A DNA stretch of 64,000 nucleotides, from contig JAUIET010000016.1 of the NCBI GenBank assembly GCA_030429735.1, positions 46,060-110,059 on the forward strand, given 5' to 3'. The notes under the pieces were generated by a model. The model ran no database searches and was not told the DNA's origin. It saw only the letters and a list, made by a program, of their open reading frames with translations. Numbering within the stretch: position 1 is the first letter of the stretch; the number at the start of each line of letters is the position of its first letter. This document shows, in pieces, positions 1 through 9,654 of this stretch. Position numbers and translations under genes: made by a program. The stretch comes from Gammaproteobacteria bacterium. Its GTDB lineage: Bacteria; Pseudomonadota; Gammaproteobacteria; Pseudomonadales; JAUIET01.

Positions 1-2
1 AT

Positions 3-1262
3 GAAGTGTGTTACAACGAAACCATTCACCCTTATCGCGACGAGCATGGTCAGGTACTCGGTGCATTACTGACCTATGTTGACAACACAAAAACCCGCCA
101 AATAGAAGCAGAGTTAGCCACCAGCGAGGAACGCTACCAGCTGGCCGTTGACGGCTCCAGCGTCGGCTTGTGGGATTGGAAAATTGCTGGCGATGAACTG
201 TACTGTTCACCAAAGCTGCTGGAGATATTGCACGTTAAGCAGCAACACTTTAAACCCAGCTTTGAGTTTTTGAAGGAGCGGCTGCATCCCGACTGTCGTG
301 ACGACGTGTTGGCCGTATTGTCTGCGCATCTGGAGAAGGGGTTTGACTTTAATGTGGAATGCCAAATGCGACAGGGAGACCTGAGTCGCACAACCAACGG
401 ATCCGAAGAAGATAAAGAACTTTACATTTGGGTTCACATCCGCGGGCAGGCAACCTGGGGAGCGGATCGCCAGCCGGAGCGAATGTCCGGTTCGCTGGAC
501 AACTACACCGAAAAGCGGGAAATAATCGATGAGCTACGCGACTCCAATCAGGCGCTGGCGCGGTTTGCCTATGTCTGCTCGCATGACTTAAAAGAACCTG
601 CACGCCTGGCTAACAACTTTGGTATGCTTCTACAGGAAACAGCCGCGGCGAAACTCGATGACGATGAGGCCACTTATCTTGAGCATATTGTCGGGAATAC
701 CGAGCGAATGCAGGAAATGATTCGGGACATGCTGACGTACGCCCAAATTGAGAACAAGAACTCAGTTTTGGAAATTGTGGATTGTGAAATTGAATACGAC
801 CGCGTACTTGAGCATTTGCAACTGGCCGTGGAAGAGAATAATGCTACAGTTAGCAGAAGCAAGCTGCCAAAAATTCGATCAGATCGGATGCAGATCTTTC
901 AAGTTTTACTAAACCTGATTGGCAACGGCATCAAATTTCATCGCGACGAACGCCCGGTGGTGCATGTCAGCGCTGTTGAATTGAACGATGACTGGCAGTT
1001 TGCAGTGAGTGACAATGGAATTGGCATGCACGATAACCACGTTCAAAAAATATTCGGAGAGTTCCAGCGGTTGAACAGCTCCGAAGAGTTTCCCGGCACA
1101 GGAATTGGTCTGAGCATTTGTCATAAAATCGTTCAACGCCAGGGCGGGCGCATTTGGGTTGAATCAGCCCCGAATGAAGGGTCGACATTCTATTTCACTA
1201 TTCCAAAAAATCCTGTAGGGAGGCGGATGAGTGACCCCATCGCAGTTGCAGAACCAGGCTAA
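3..1262 (+). CDS. PAS-domain sensor histidine kinase (5' end outside window)
   Basis: The frame is already open at the window edge, so the N-terminus is missing. Counted from position 6, the visible part holds the tail of one PAS/PAC unit, a PAS-like domain (about residues 40-170), a HisKA domain with the likely phospho-accepting His in SHDLKEPA (about residue 193), and a HATPase_c domain with N-box LIGNGIKF, DNGIGM and GTGIGLSI. No membrane helix is seen in this part. The SHDLKEP box resembles phytochrome-type kinases, and the next gene is the small kind of receiver protein that partners such kinases. The last 32 bases overlap that gene, so the two are probably translationally coupled and form a phosphorelay. 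The signal sensed cannot be told. Confidence 0.88.
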   Translation, partial: EVCYNETIHPYRDEHGQVLGALLTYVDNTKTRQIEAELATSEERYQLAVDGSSVGLWDWKIAGDELYCSPKLLEILHVKQQHFKPSFEFLKERLHPDCRDDVLAVLSAHLEKGFDFNVECQMRQGDLSRTTNGSEEDKELYIWVHIRGQATWGADRQPERMSGSLDNYTEKREIIDELRDSNQALARFAYVCSHDLKEPARLANNFGMLLQETAAAKLDDDEATYLEHIVGNTERMQEMIRDMLTYAQIENKNSVLEIVDCEIEYDRVLEHLQLAVEENNATVSRSKLPKIRSDRMQIFQVLLNLIGNGIKFHRDERPVVHVSAVELNDDWQFAVSDNGIGMHDNHVQKIFGEFQRLNSSEEFPGTGIGLSICHKIVQRQGGRIWVESAPNEGSTFYFTIPKNPVGRRMSDPIAVAEPG

Positions 1263-1698
1263 GGTATTCCTGGTTGAAGATTCACAAAGTGACATAGTTC
1301 TAACCAAAGCAATGATGAAGACACGGCGGATTCACTTCCATATGGACGTGTTTCGCGACGGCTCAGAGATCATCAGCTTTTTGGAAAACGCAACCGATGA
1401 TAAGTACCCGGATCTGATTCTTCTTGATTACAATTTACCCAAAGTGAGCGGTGCTCAAGTGCTTGAATTTCTGCGCAGTGCGCCAACGCTTGCGCACATT
1501 CCCGTGGTTATATGCAGCGGCTCTGAGGCTGACGACGACCTGAGTAATGCTCTGCAATTAGGTGCCAGCGCGTATATGGTCAAACCGTTGGATGAGCACA
1601 AGCTTGAAGACGCGACCAGTGTCATCAGCACACTTGAGTTTGTACAAATCGACAATGGCTGGCTGCTGCAAAGCACGGAGAGCGTGGCGGCACACTGA
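1231..1698 (+). CDS. Single-domain response regulator (Rcp1-like)
   Basis: A stand-alone CheY-like receiver of 155 residues. The acidic pair is E16-D17, the phospho-acceptor is D66 in LLDYNLP, the switch Ser lies in CSGSEAD and the conserved Lys is K118 in MVKPLD. There is no DNA-binding or enzymatic output domain, so output must be by protein contact or phosphotransfer. The GTG start at 1231 is set by a good ribosome site (GGGAGG at 1218-1223) placed inside the end of the upstream kinase gene. The 32-base overlap with the kinase argues for a cognate pair. This size and sequence style match the Rcp1 family that serves phytochrome-like kinases; this is family knowledge, not proof of a light input. 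Confidence 0.88.
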   Translation: MTPSQLQNQAKVFLVEDSQSDIVLTKAMMKTRRIHFHMDVFRDGSEIISFLENATDDKYPDLILLDYNLPKVSGAQVLEFLRSAPTLAHIPVVICSGSEADDDLSNALQLGASAYMVKPLDEHKLEDATSVISTLEFVQIDNGWLLQSTESVAAH

Positions 1699-1774
1699 CT
1701 GTTTGCAGGCTTTCACAGGGAAGGAAAATCCCCTCTTCTTCCCCCGACCATCTTGATGTAAAATACCCGCCCAG

Positions 1775-1803
1775 AGGCAGCTTTGGCTGCCTTTGTTTGT
1801 TTT
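1775..1803 (+). terminator. Rho-independent terminator after the response regulator
   Basis: A 7-bp perfect stem, AGGCAGC with GCTGCCT around a TTTG loop, is followed by TTTGTTTGTTTT. It lies 77 bases after the response regulator stop and isolates the two-component pair from argD. Confidence 0.8.
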
Positions 1804-1886
1804 ACGGTCCTGCACTGTGCCCTACCCCCTCATAGATAGGTGATGGGGTTGTTCACCGCGCACGGAACCATGTCAGGCAGATTATT

Positions 1887-3065
1887 GTGACCAGTCTAAT
1901 GTCAACTTACGCCCCCCACGACGTGGTCTTCACGAGGGGTGAAGGCAGCTGGCTATTTGACGCAGACGGCAAACAATACCTTGATGGGCTGACTGGCCTG
2001 GCCGTTTGCGGGCTGGGCCATGCACACCCTGCGGTCACCCAGGCTATTCAGAGCCAGGCCGGCAAACTGTTGCATTGCTCCAATCATTTCCGAATTGCCC
2101 ACCAGGAAGCCCTGGCTGACAAGCTGTGTGCCGTTAGCGGCATGGAGAGCGCCTTCTTTTGCAATTCCGGAGCGGAAGCCAACGAAGCGGCGATTAAGCT
2201 CGCCAGACTGTATGGCCACAGACACAAAAACATCGATAAGCCCAGCATCATAGTGATGGAAGGCGCCTTCCACGGCCGGACCATGGCCACCTTGAGTGCT
2301 ACTGGAAATCGGAAAATACAGGCCGGCTTTGAGCCATTGGTGGCCGGCTTTGTGCGCGCACCATTTAACAATCTGGACGCTATTCGCACGATTGGCCGCA
2401 ACAATAATTCTGTTGTGGCGATACTGCTTGAGCCGGTGCAGGGCGAAGGCGGTATCTGCGTGCCGGACCAGGGGTATCTACGTGACCTGAAAGCCATTTG
2501 CGAGCAGCACGATTGGTTGTTGATGCTGGATGAAGTGCAAAGCGGCAATGGCCGCACCGGGCAGTATTTTGCCTATCAGCATGAGGGTATTGTGCCTGAC
2601 GTGGTGAGCACTGCCAAAGGCTTGGGCAATGGCGTGCCGATTGGCGCTTGCCTGGCTCAAGGAGTGGCCGCTGAGGTATTAACCGTAGGCAGCCATGGCA
2701 CCACTTTTGGCGGTAATCCCCTGTCGGCGGCCACTGGCCTAGCGGTAATCAGCAGCATTGAGCAGGAAGGCCTGTGTGCGCGGGCGGCTGCACTCAGTGA
2801 ACGCATCCAGAGCAATCTCGCTAGCCTGGTCAACGATGGCTTGATTACCGAACTGCGTGCCAAAGGCCTGATGATTGGTCTTGATCTTGGCAAGCCTTGC
2901 GCAGAGCTGGTGGCGCACGGCCTGCAAAACGGCATTGTTATCAATGTCACTGCCGGGTCTATTCTGCGCATGTTACCGCCACTGAATATGAGCGATGCCG
3001 AGGCCGACCAGCTGGTTGATCAGGTATGCACGCTCATTACGCAGTTTCACTCGAAACAGCCCTAA
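1887..3065 (+). CDS. argD: Acetylornithine aminotransferase
   Basis: PLP-dependent class III aminotransferase that converts N-acetylglutamate semialdehyde to N-acetylornithine in arginine synthesis; it may also serve lysine synthesis. The protein is 392 residues, normal for the family. The PLP lysine is in STAKGLGNG (about residue 244), and the phosphate/PLP-site stretches NSGAEANEAA, GAFHGRT and LDEVQSGNGRTG are all intact. The GTG start keeps the MxxxMSTYA form seen in relatives; the ATG at 1899 is an alternative start four codons later. It is followed after 24 bases by argF, so the two arginine genes are likely one transcript. Confidence 0.93.
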   Translation: MTSLMSTYAPHDVVFTRGEGSWLFDADGKQYLDGLTGLAVCGLGHAHPAVTQAIQSQAGKLLHCSNHFRIAHQEALADKLCAVSGMESAFFCNSGAEANEAAIKLARLYGHRHKNIDKPSIIVMEGAFHGRTMATLSATGNRKIQAGFEPLVAGFVRAPFNNLDAIRTIGRNNNSVVAILLEPVQGEGGICVPDQGYLRDLKAICEQHDWLLMLDEVQSGNGRTGQYFAYQHEGIVPDVVSTAKGLGNGVPIGACLAQGVAAEVLTVGSHGTTFGGNPLSAATGLAVISSIEQEGLCARAAALSERIQSNLASLVNDGLITELRAKGLMIGLDLGKPCAELVAHGLQNGIVINVTAGSILRMLPPLNMSDAEADQLVDQVCTLITQFHSKQP

Positions 3066-3089
3066 ACTTTCCATACCCGGGTACATAAC

Positions 3090-4033
<944 letters not shown>

Positions 4034-5512
4034 TTAGCTTCGCACCCTGGCAACCGCGCCTAGCCAACCACCATACAATTCGTCGCGCCGGGCCACAGGC
4101 ATGTTTGGCGTAAACTCCCGGTCCACTGACCCGTGCTGCGCTATGCTGTCCAGCGACGCATACGCGCCGGATTGCAGGCCCGCCAGGTACGCCGCACCGA
4201 GGGCGGTGGTTTCATGATTGTTCGATCGAATCACCGGGCAACCCAGTATGTCGGCCAAAAATTGCAATAGCCAGTTGTTCACTGCCATGCCACCATCTAC
4301 TCTTAGAAACGCTGGCAGCTGACCGTCTTTACCCATTGCTTCCATAAGATCGCGTGTTTGATAGGCCACCGATTGCAGGGCCGCGGTCACAATGTGCTCA
4401 TGGCTGGTGTCTCGGGTAATGCCGTGCAAGGCACCACGGGCCTGCGCGTCCCAATACGGCGCGCCAAGACCGGTGAACGCCGGCACCATATACACGCCCT
4501 GAGTATCTGGCGTGCGCGACGCAATGGCTTCCACCTCAGCGGCGCTCTTGATCACGCCCAATCCATCTCGCAACCACTGCACCGCAGTGCCGGCATTGAA
4601 AATGCTGCCTTCCAGGGCGTACGTTGTTTCGCCATTAAGGCGATAGCCCACCGTTGTCAGCAATCGATTGCGCGATTTAAGACACTTTGTGCCGGTATTT
4701 TGTACCAGAAAACAACCGGTACCATAAGTGCTTTTGGCATTACCCGGTGAAAAGCAGGCTTGACCGATCATGGCCGATTGCTGATCTCCGGCGACACCAT
4801 TGATATCCACACTACCACCCAGAAATTCTGCCGCCACACATCCATAAGCTGCGCTGCTGTCCAGCACGTCCGGCAACAAGGCCGCAGGTACGTCGAACAG
4901 CGCGAGCAGGTCCGCGTCCCACTGCTGGGAATGAATATTGAATAACGCGGTGCGCGACGCGTTGGTGGCGTCAGTGGCGTGCACCTCCCCATGGGTCAGG
5001 CGCCAGATTAAATAGGTATCGATGGTTCCGCAGGCAAGCTCGCCGTTGTTGGCCCGCTCGCGAAGGCCGGGCACTTCATTCAGCAACCATCTGATTTTGC
5101 TGGCTGAAAAGTATGGGTCTAGCAGCAAGCCGGTTCGATCCTGCACCAGAGTCTCATGGCCCTGCTCTCGCAGCTTTTCGCAATAATCATGCGTGCGGCG
5201 GTCCTGCCAGACAATCGCCTTGTGCACCGGCACACCGCTGTCGCGCTCCCAGATAACAACTGTTTCACGCTGGTTTGTAATGCCCACCGACAATATTTGT
5301 TGGGCCGAACAATTGACCTGGCGCATGACATCCCGGCAAGCCCACAAAGTGGTTTGCCAGATTTCTTCAGGGTCATGCTCCACCCAGCCGTCATCAGGGA
5401 AGTATTGCGTAAACTCCTGCTGGGCGATCGCAGCTGGCGTGCCATCCAGCCCAAACAGTATCGCTCTTGAACTGGTAGTTCCCTGGTCGATGGCGAGAAT
5501 AAAGTCACTCAT
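4034..5512 (-). CDS. glpK: Glycerol kinase
   Basis: FGGY-family kinase that phosphorylates glycerol to sn-glycerol 3-phosphate. The ATP/phosphate loop at the N-terminus reads DQGTTSSRA, and later family signatures include [22 protein letters not shown] and RVDGGMAVN. The ATG at 5512 is chosen because GGAG lies seven bases upstream (TTG 27 bases further out gives no better start); this yields 492 residues, the normal length. No glpF or glpD is adjacent, so the gene stands alone here. It is convergent with argF. Confidence 0.94.
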   Translation of the reverse strand: MSDFILAIDQGTTSSRAILFGLDGTPAAIAQQEFTQYFPDDGWVEHDPEEIWQTTLWACRDVMRQVNCSAQQILSVGITNQRETVVIWERDSGVPVHKAIVWQDRRTHDYCEKLREQGHETLVQDRTGLLLDPYFSASKIRWLLNEVPGLRERANNGELACGTIDTYLIWRLTHGEVHATDATNASRTALFNIHSQQWDADLLALFDVPAALLPDVLDSSAAYGCVAAEFLGGSVDINGVAGDQQSAMIGQACFSPGNAKSTYGTGCFLVQNTGTKCLKSRNRLLTTVGYRLNGETTYALEGSIFNAGTAVQWLRDGLGVIKSAAEVEAIASRTPDTQGVYMVPAFTGLGAPYWDAQARGALHGITRDTSHEHIVTAALQSVAYQTRDLMEAMGKDGQLPAFLRVDGGMAVNNWLLQFLADILGCPVIRSNNHETTALGAAYLAGLQSGAYASLDSIAQHGSVDREFTPNMPVARRDELYGGWLGAVARVRS

Positions 5513-5638
5513 TGGCCGCTCCGTCAGTGATGGTGGCAAGCAGCAAGCCTAGCAAAAGAAGGGCCAGAACTGCTCGTTATTAGTCACGTAATTTAAATAA
5601 CGAAAAACTCACCGAATGATATTGCATTCCGTTCAACG

Positions 5639-5685
5639 GCGCATTATCTTGTACCCCGCGTGACAGCAACCCCAACATGTAGTGT
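5639..5685 (+). promoter_or_regulatory. Candidate NrdR box pair upstream of nrdA
   Basis: Two 16-bp elements, GCGCATTATCTTGTAC (5639-5654) and CCCCAACATGTAGTGT (5670-5685), have centres exactly 31 bp apart. NrdR boxes (consensus near ACACTATATATAGTGT) occur in pairs spaced by whole helical turns. The first element matches 12 of 16 bases of the downstream nrdB box, and the nrdB pair has the same 31-bp spacing. Assignment is by eye and comparison, so moderate. Confidence 0.6.
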
Positions 5686-5985
5686 TTTGACACTGATTTC
5701 TGACTGTCTTCCGACGGATGCTGGGGTATCTTGGAGGGGCACACGGCCTGAGGCCGACTTACACCGAGTTCGTTACGCAAAGACCCAAGTCATGTGAGAC
5801 AAATTTTCGATAGGCATGGTGGCAAATAGCCATCGCCAGGGCAACTTTTTCTCTCACAAAGCAGGACGCAGGCTTGACCCCTCACGGGGTAAAGAACAAC
5901 AAGGACCGTTGCGAACAAAAGAAAATTGACCATCGCCAGCTTAACCGGGCGAATAGATAAGTCGAACAGACGCTACGGAGAACCA
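5686..5985. other. nrdA leader region
   Basis: About 300 bases between the NrdR-like boxes and the nrdA start. No convincing gene is present. A small hairpin ACCCC-TCAC-GGGGT sits at 5877-5890, and the stretch around it resembles a stretch in the nrdB leader. Otherwise I see nothing I can name. Confidence 0.4.
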
Positions 5986-8862
5986 ATGCAAACAACCACG
6001 GAATCAGCCAGCCCAGGCAACAACCCAGAGGCCGGCGCTCTAAGGAATGAACCAAGCTCGGAAATGAGCGCGGTTGCACCGGGCCAAATACGCGTAATCA
6101 AACGCAACGGCACGGTAGTACCGTACGATAACAGCAAAATCAGTATCGCCATCACCAAGGCATTTCTTGCTGTTGAGGGCGGCACAGCGGCAGCAAGCAG
6201 TCGCATCCATGAAACGGTGGCCGGCTTGACCGAGCGCATCTCGGCGACGTTCAAGCGCCGTATGCCGTCTGGCGGCACCATCCATATTGAAGACATTCAA
6301 GACCAGGTCGAACTGGAATTGATGCGCAGCGGTGAGCAAAAGATAGCCCGCTCTTACGTGTTGTATCGCGAAGATCGCGCCCGCGCCCGGGCAGAAGAAG
6401 AAGCCGAACTGCCTATTATTCAGGATGAGCAACCGATTAAGGTGACCCTGGCTGACGGCAGCACAGCGCTTCTCGACCAGCAGCGTATACAAACCATAGT
6501 GACCGAAGCCTGCGCTGACCTTGAAGATGTGGACGGCGACAAAATTCTCGATGAAGCACTGCGTAATTTATACGATGGCGTGCCCCTGGCAGACGTTGGC
6601 ACGTCGTTGGTGATTACCGCGCGAACCTTAGTGGAAGTAGAGCCCAATTACAGCTACGTGACCGCACGCTTGCTGATGGATCAGTTACGCGCCGAGGCGC
6701 TGAGCTTTCTGGGTGTGGCCGATTCCGCTACGCAGACCGAAATGCAGGGCTTGTACACAGAAACCCTGAAAAACTACGTTCGAAAAGGCGTAGAGCTGGA
6801 ACTGCTAAGCCCGCAGCTGCAAAGCTTTGACCTCGACAGGCTGGGCGCAGCACTGAACGCTGACCGCGATCTGCAATTCACGTATCTCGGCCTGCAAACA
6901 CTGTATGACCGTTACTTCATACACAGCAATGACACTCGCTTCGAGCTGCCACAAGTCTTTTTTATGCGCGTGGCGATGGGGCTTGCAATACAGGAAGATG
7001 ATCCAAACGCACGCGCTATTGAGTTTTACAACCTGCTGTCGTCATTTGACTACATGAGCTCTACGCCAACCCTGTTTAATGCAGGCACCCTGCGAGCGCA
7101 GCTGTCGTCGTGCTACCTGACCACAGTACCGGATGACCTACATGGTATCTATGGCGCCATTCAAGACAACGCCATGCTGTCCAAGTGGGCTGGCGGACTG
7201 GGCAATGACTGGACACCCGTGCGTGCACTGGGCGCCTACATCAAAGGCACTAACGGAAAATCTCAGGGGGTTGTACCGTTCCTTAAAGTGGTGAATGACA
7301 CCGCTGTTGCAGTTAATCAGGGCGGCAAACGCAAAGGCGCGGTCTGCGCGTACCTCGAAACCTGGCATATGGATATCGAAGAATTCATCGAGCTGCGCAA
7401 AAACACCGGTGATGATCGCCGCCGCACGCATGACATGAACACCGCCAACTGGGTGCCAGACTTATTCATGAAGCGCGTATTTAACGACCAGGAATGGACG
7501 CTGTTCTCACCTAATGATGTGCCCGACCTGCACGATTTATACGGGCAGGCGTTTGAAGCCCGTTATGAAGAATACGAGGCACAAACTCGCAGTGGCGATC
7601 TGAAATTATTCAAGCGCGTTAAAGCTGTGGACATGTGGCGCAAGATGCTCGGCATGCTGTTTGAAACTGGCCACCCGTGGGTAACCTTCAAAGACCCATG
7701 CAACCTGCGCTCACCGCAACAACACGCCGGGGTGGTGCACTCTTCAAACCTGTGCACAGAGATTACTCTTAATACCAACGCTGAAGAAATTGCAGTATGT
7801 AACCTGGGTTCAGTTAACCTGCCCAATCACGTTGATGACAATGGCCTGAACAAGGAAAAGCTCGAGCGAACGATCAAAACCGCCGTTCGCATGCTGGACA
7901 ACGTAATCGACATTAACTATTACTCCGTACCGCAGGCGAGAACATCCAACCTTCGCCATCGTCCGGTTGGCCTTGGCGTGATGGGTTTCCAGGATGCGTT
8001 GTACAAGCAACAGCTGGCGTACAGCTCTGATGAGGCGGTAGAATTTGCCGACCGCTCTATGGAAGCGATCAGCTACTACGCCATTCAGTCGTCTTGCCAA
8101 CTGGCCAAGGAACGCGGCAGCTACTCCAGCTTTGAAGGCTCTTTGTGGAGTCGTGGCATATTGCCGATTGATTCGATCAAGATGCTGATCGATAACCGCG
8201 GCAAGGAATATATTGACGTAGACCAAAGCCAGACAATGGACTGGAACAGTTTGCGCGAGCAAGTGAAAACGCAAGGCATGCGCAACTCCAATGTCATGGC
8301 GATTGCACCCACTGCAACTATAGCCAACATCACTGGCGTAAGTCAGTCAATTGAACCTACCTATCAAAACCTGTACGTGAAATCCAACTTGTCTGGAGAG
8401 TTTACCGTCGTAAATCCGTATCTGGTCAACGACCTGAAGAAGCGTAAACTCTGGGACAGCGTGATGGTTCATGACCTGAAGTACTATGAAGGGAGCGTAC
8501 AGCAAATAGATCGCATTCCGGCAGACCTTAAGGCCGTCTACGCCACCGCGTTCGAAACCGAACCGCGCTGGATTGTTGATGCTGCCAGCCGCCGCCAGAA
8601 ATGGATTGACCAGGCGCAATCGCTGAACCTGTACATCAACAATGCCAACGGCAAAAAGCTCGATATCACCTATCGCATGGCATGGTACCGTGGCCTCAAA
8701 ACCACCTATTACCTGCGCAGCTTAGCCGCCACTGGTACTGAAAAGTCCACGATTGATACCGGCGCACTCAACGCCGTATCCTCTGGCAACTCGGCACCCG
8801 AACCAGCACCGGTACCCCTGGCCTGTTCGATTGATGATCCTGATTGCGAGGCTTGTCAGTAA
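5986..8862 (+). CDS. nrdA: Ribonucleoside-diphosphate reductase alpha subunit, class Ia
   Basis: Large catalytic subunit that reduces ribonucleoside diphosphates. An N-terminal ATP-cone begins at IRVIKRNGTVV (about residue 33) and a second cone-like region follows (about 150-235), the Pseudomonas-type arrangement. The active-site set is present: SSCYL (C225 equivalent), NLCTEI (C439 and E441 equivalents) and IAVCNLG (C462 equivalent). The C-terminus CSIDDPDCEACQ carries the redox-shuttle CxxC. The ATG at 5986 is chosen because CTACGGAG precedes it at five bases, the same ribosome site as nrdB; an in-frame ATG at 5926 would add 20 residues. About 958 residues fits relatives. Probably repressed by NrdR through the boxes at 5639-5685. 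Confidence 0.95.
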   Translation: MQTTTESASPGNNPEAGALRNEPSSEMSAVAPGQIRVIKRNGTVVPYDNSKISIAITKAFLAVEGGTAAASSRIHETVAGLTERISATFKRRMPSGGTIHIEDIQDQVELELMRSGEQKIARSYVLYREDRARARAEEEAELPIIQDEQPIKVTLADGSTALLDQQRIQTIVTEACADLEDVDGDKILDEALRNLYDGVPLADVGTSLVITARTLVEVEPNYSYVTARLLMDQLRAEALSFLGVADSATQTEMQGLYTETLKNYVRKGVELELLSPQLQSFDLDRLGAALNADRDLQFTYLGLQTLYDRYFIHSNDTRFELPQVFFMRVAMGLAIQEDDPNARAIEFYNLLSSFDYMSSTPTLFNAGTLRAQLSSCYLTTVPDDLHGIYGAIQDNAMLSKWAGGLGNDWTPVRALGAYIKGTNGKSQGVVPFLKVVNDTAVAVNQGGKRKGAVCAYLETWHMDIEEFIELRKNTGDDRRRTHDMNTANWVPDLFMKRVFNDQEWTLFSPNDVPDLHDLYGQAFEARYEEYEAQTRSGDLKLFKRVKAVDMWRKMLGMLFETGHPWVTFKDPCNLRSPQQHAGVVHSSNLCTEITLNTNAEEIAVCNLGSVNLPNHVDDNGLNKEKLERTIKTAVRMLDNVIDINYYSVPQARTSNLRHRPVGLGVMGFQDALYKQQLAYSSDEAVEFADRSMEAISYYAIQSSCQLAKERGSYSSFEGSLWSRGILPIDSIKMLIDNRGKEYIDVDQSQTMDWNSLREQVKTQGMRNSNVMAIAPTATIANITGVSQSIEPTYQNLYVKSNLSGEFTVVNPYLVNDLKKRKLWDSVMVHDLKYYEGSVQQIDRIPADLKAVYATAFETEPRWIVDAASRRQKWIDQAQSLNLYINNANGKKLDITYRMAWYRGLKTTYYLRSLAATGTEKSTIDTGALNAVSSGNSAPEPAPVPLACSIDDPDCEACQ

Positions 8863-8875
8863 AAAACCAAAGCCA

Positions 8876-8916
8876 GAAAAAAAGGCTAGCAGTGTAGAAC
8901 TGTTAGCCTTTTTTTT
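8876..8916 (+). terminator. Rho-independent terminator of nrdA
   Basis: A-rich lead, then an 11-bp stem AGGCTAGCAGT / ACTGTTAGCCT (one G-T pair) around GTAGA, followed by eight T. It starts 14 bases after the nrdA stop and shows that nrdA and nrdB are separate transcripts. The A-tract on the other side could let it act on both strands. Confidence 0.88.
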
Positions 8917-9021
8917 GCCTTACTTATGTGTTCAGGCGGTCACCGTAGCCCGCTAAGTTCTATGTACGCCGGTGCGAGTAAAGCGATGCATAGGCCCATT
9001 CGCGAAGAAAAAAAACTGACA

Positions 9022-9411
9022 CTAAGCCCCAGCTTCCAACATAGCCTTCATCAGCCCATGCAAGTGATTCACTGCCTTCAACGGTCGAACCATTACCTTA
9101 AAGTCCACAATCAAGCCATCGTCGTCCCAGGCCATAATATCGACCCCGTTGATGACAATGCCATCAAGCTCGGAACGAAACTCCAGCACCGCGCCGTTTT
9201 CCGAAGACCACTGCCCCACGTATTCAAACGTTCCTTTCTCAAATACCGACATGGCCGCTTGCAAGTAAGCAGTAACAATCGGTTTACCCACCTGCGGCGT
9301 ATGCACTACCGGTGAATGAAACACAGCGTCATCGTGCAATATTTGAGCAAGGATTTCGGGGTTTTTGGCACTGGCGTATTCGTGCCAGCGGTGCAGGGTA
9401 TTATTCGACAT
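9022..9411 (-). CDS. SnoaL/NTF2-like domain protein
   Basis: A 129-residue single-domain protein with the pattern of the SnoaL-like NTF2 fold: an N-terminal helix MSNNTLHRWHEYASAKN, then HDDAVFHSPVVHTPQVGKP, and a final strand-helix part with FKVMVRPLKAVNHLH. These small alpha+beta barrels act as isomerases, cyclases or ligand-binding proteins in many pathways, so the specific role is unknown. There is no signal peptide or membrane segment. It is transcribed against nrdA and nrdB, between them, which breaks the usual nrdAB pairing. Confidence 0.7.
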   Translation of the reverse strand: MSNNTLHRWHEYASAKNPEILAQILHDDAVFHSPVVHTPQVGKPIVTAYLQAAMSVFEKGTFEYVGQWSSENGAVLEFRSELDGIVINGVDIMAWDDDGLIVDFKVMVRPLKAVNHLHGLMKAMLEAGA

Positions 9412-9470
9412 AAATCTACTCTTTCAGTGTGTTTTGCAAACATTATACTCTGTGCACAAGATGTGGATTA

Positions 9471-9517
9471 GTTGTATATATAGTGGTTGGTAGTTTTTTT
9501 AGCGCTATATCTTGTGT
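9471..9517 (+). promoter_or_regulatory. NrdR box pair upstream of nrdB
   Basis: GTTGTATATATAGTGG (9471-9486) is close to the NrdR consensus, and GCGCTATATCTTGTGT (9502-9517) is a second good match. Their centres are 31 bp apart, three helical turns, as expected for cooperative NrdR binding. They lie about 140-180 bases before the nrdB start. The first box contains the TATATATAG core that overlaps likely promoter elements. Confidence 0.78.
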
Positions 9518-9654
9518 TTGAAGCACACCCGTCATATAGTTCGGGACCCACCTCAAGAACCCCTTTCGGGCAACGACAGGATCTACGTTCATGCGCGATC
9601 TTGGGGTGTTTTACCGCCTATAAACCGAAAATATTACACACTACGGAGATCTAA

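Noticed and set aside
5580..5780. Minus-strand frame of 66 codons upstream of nrdA
   Set aside because: No family likeness; it runs through the NrdR-like boxes, which explain the region better.
8926..9315. Plus-strand frame of 129 codons opposite the SnoaL-like gene
   Set aside because: Exact antisense of a recognisable domain and no ribosome site.
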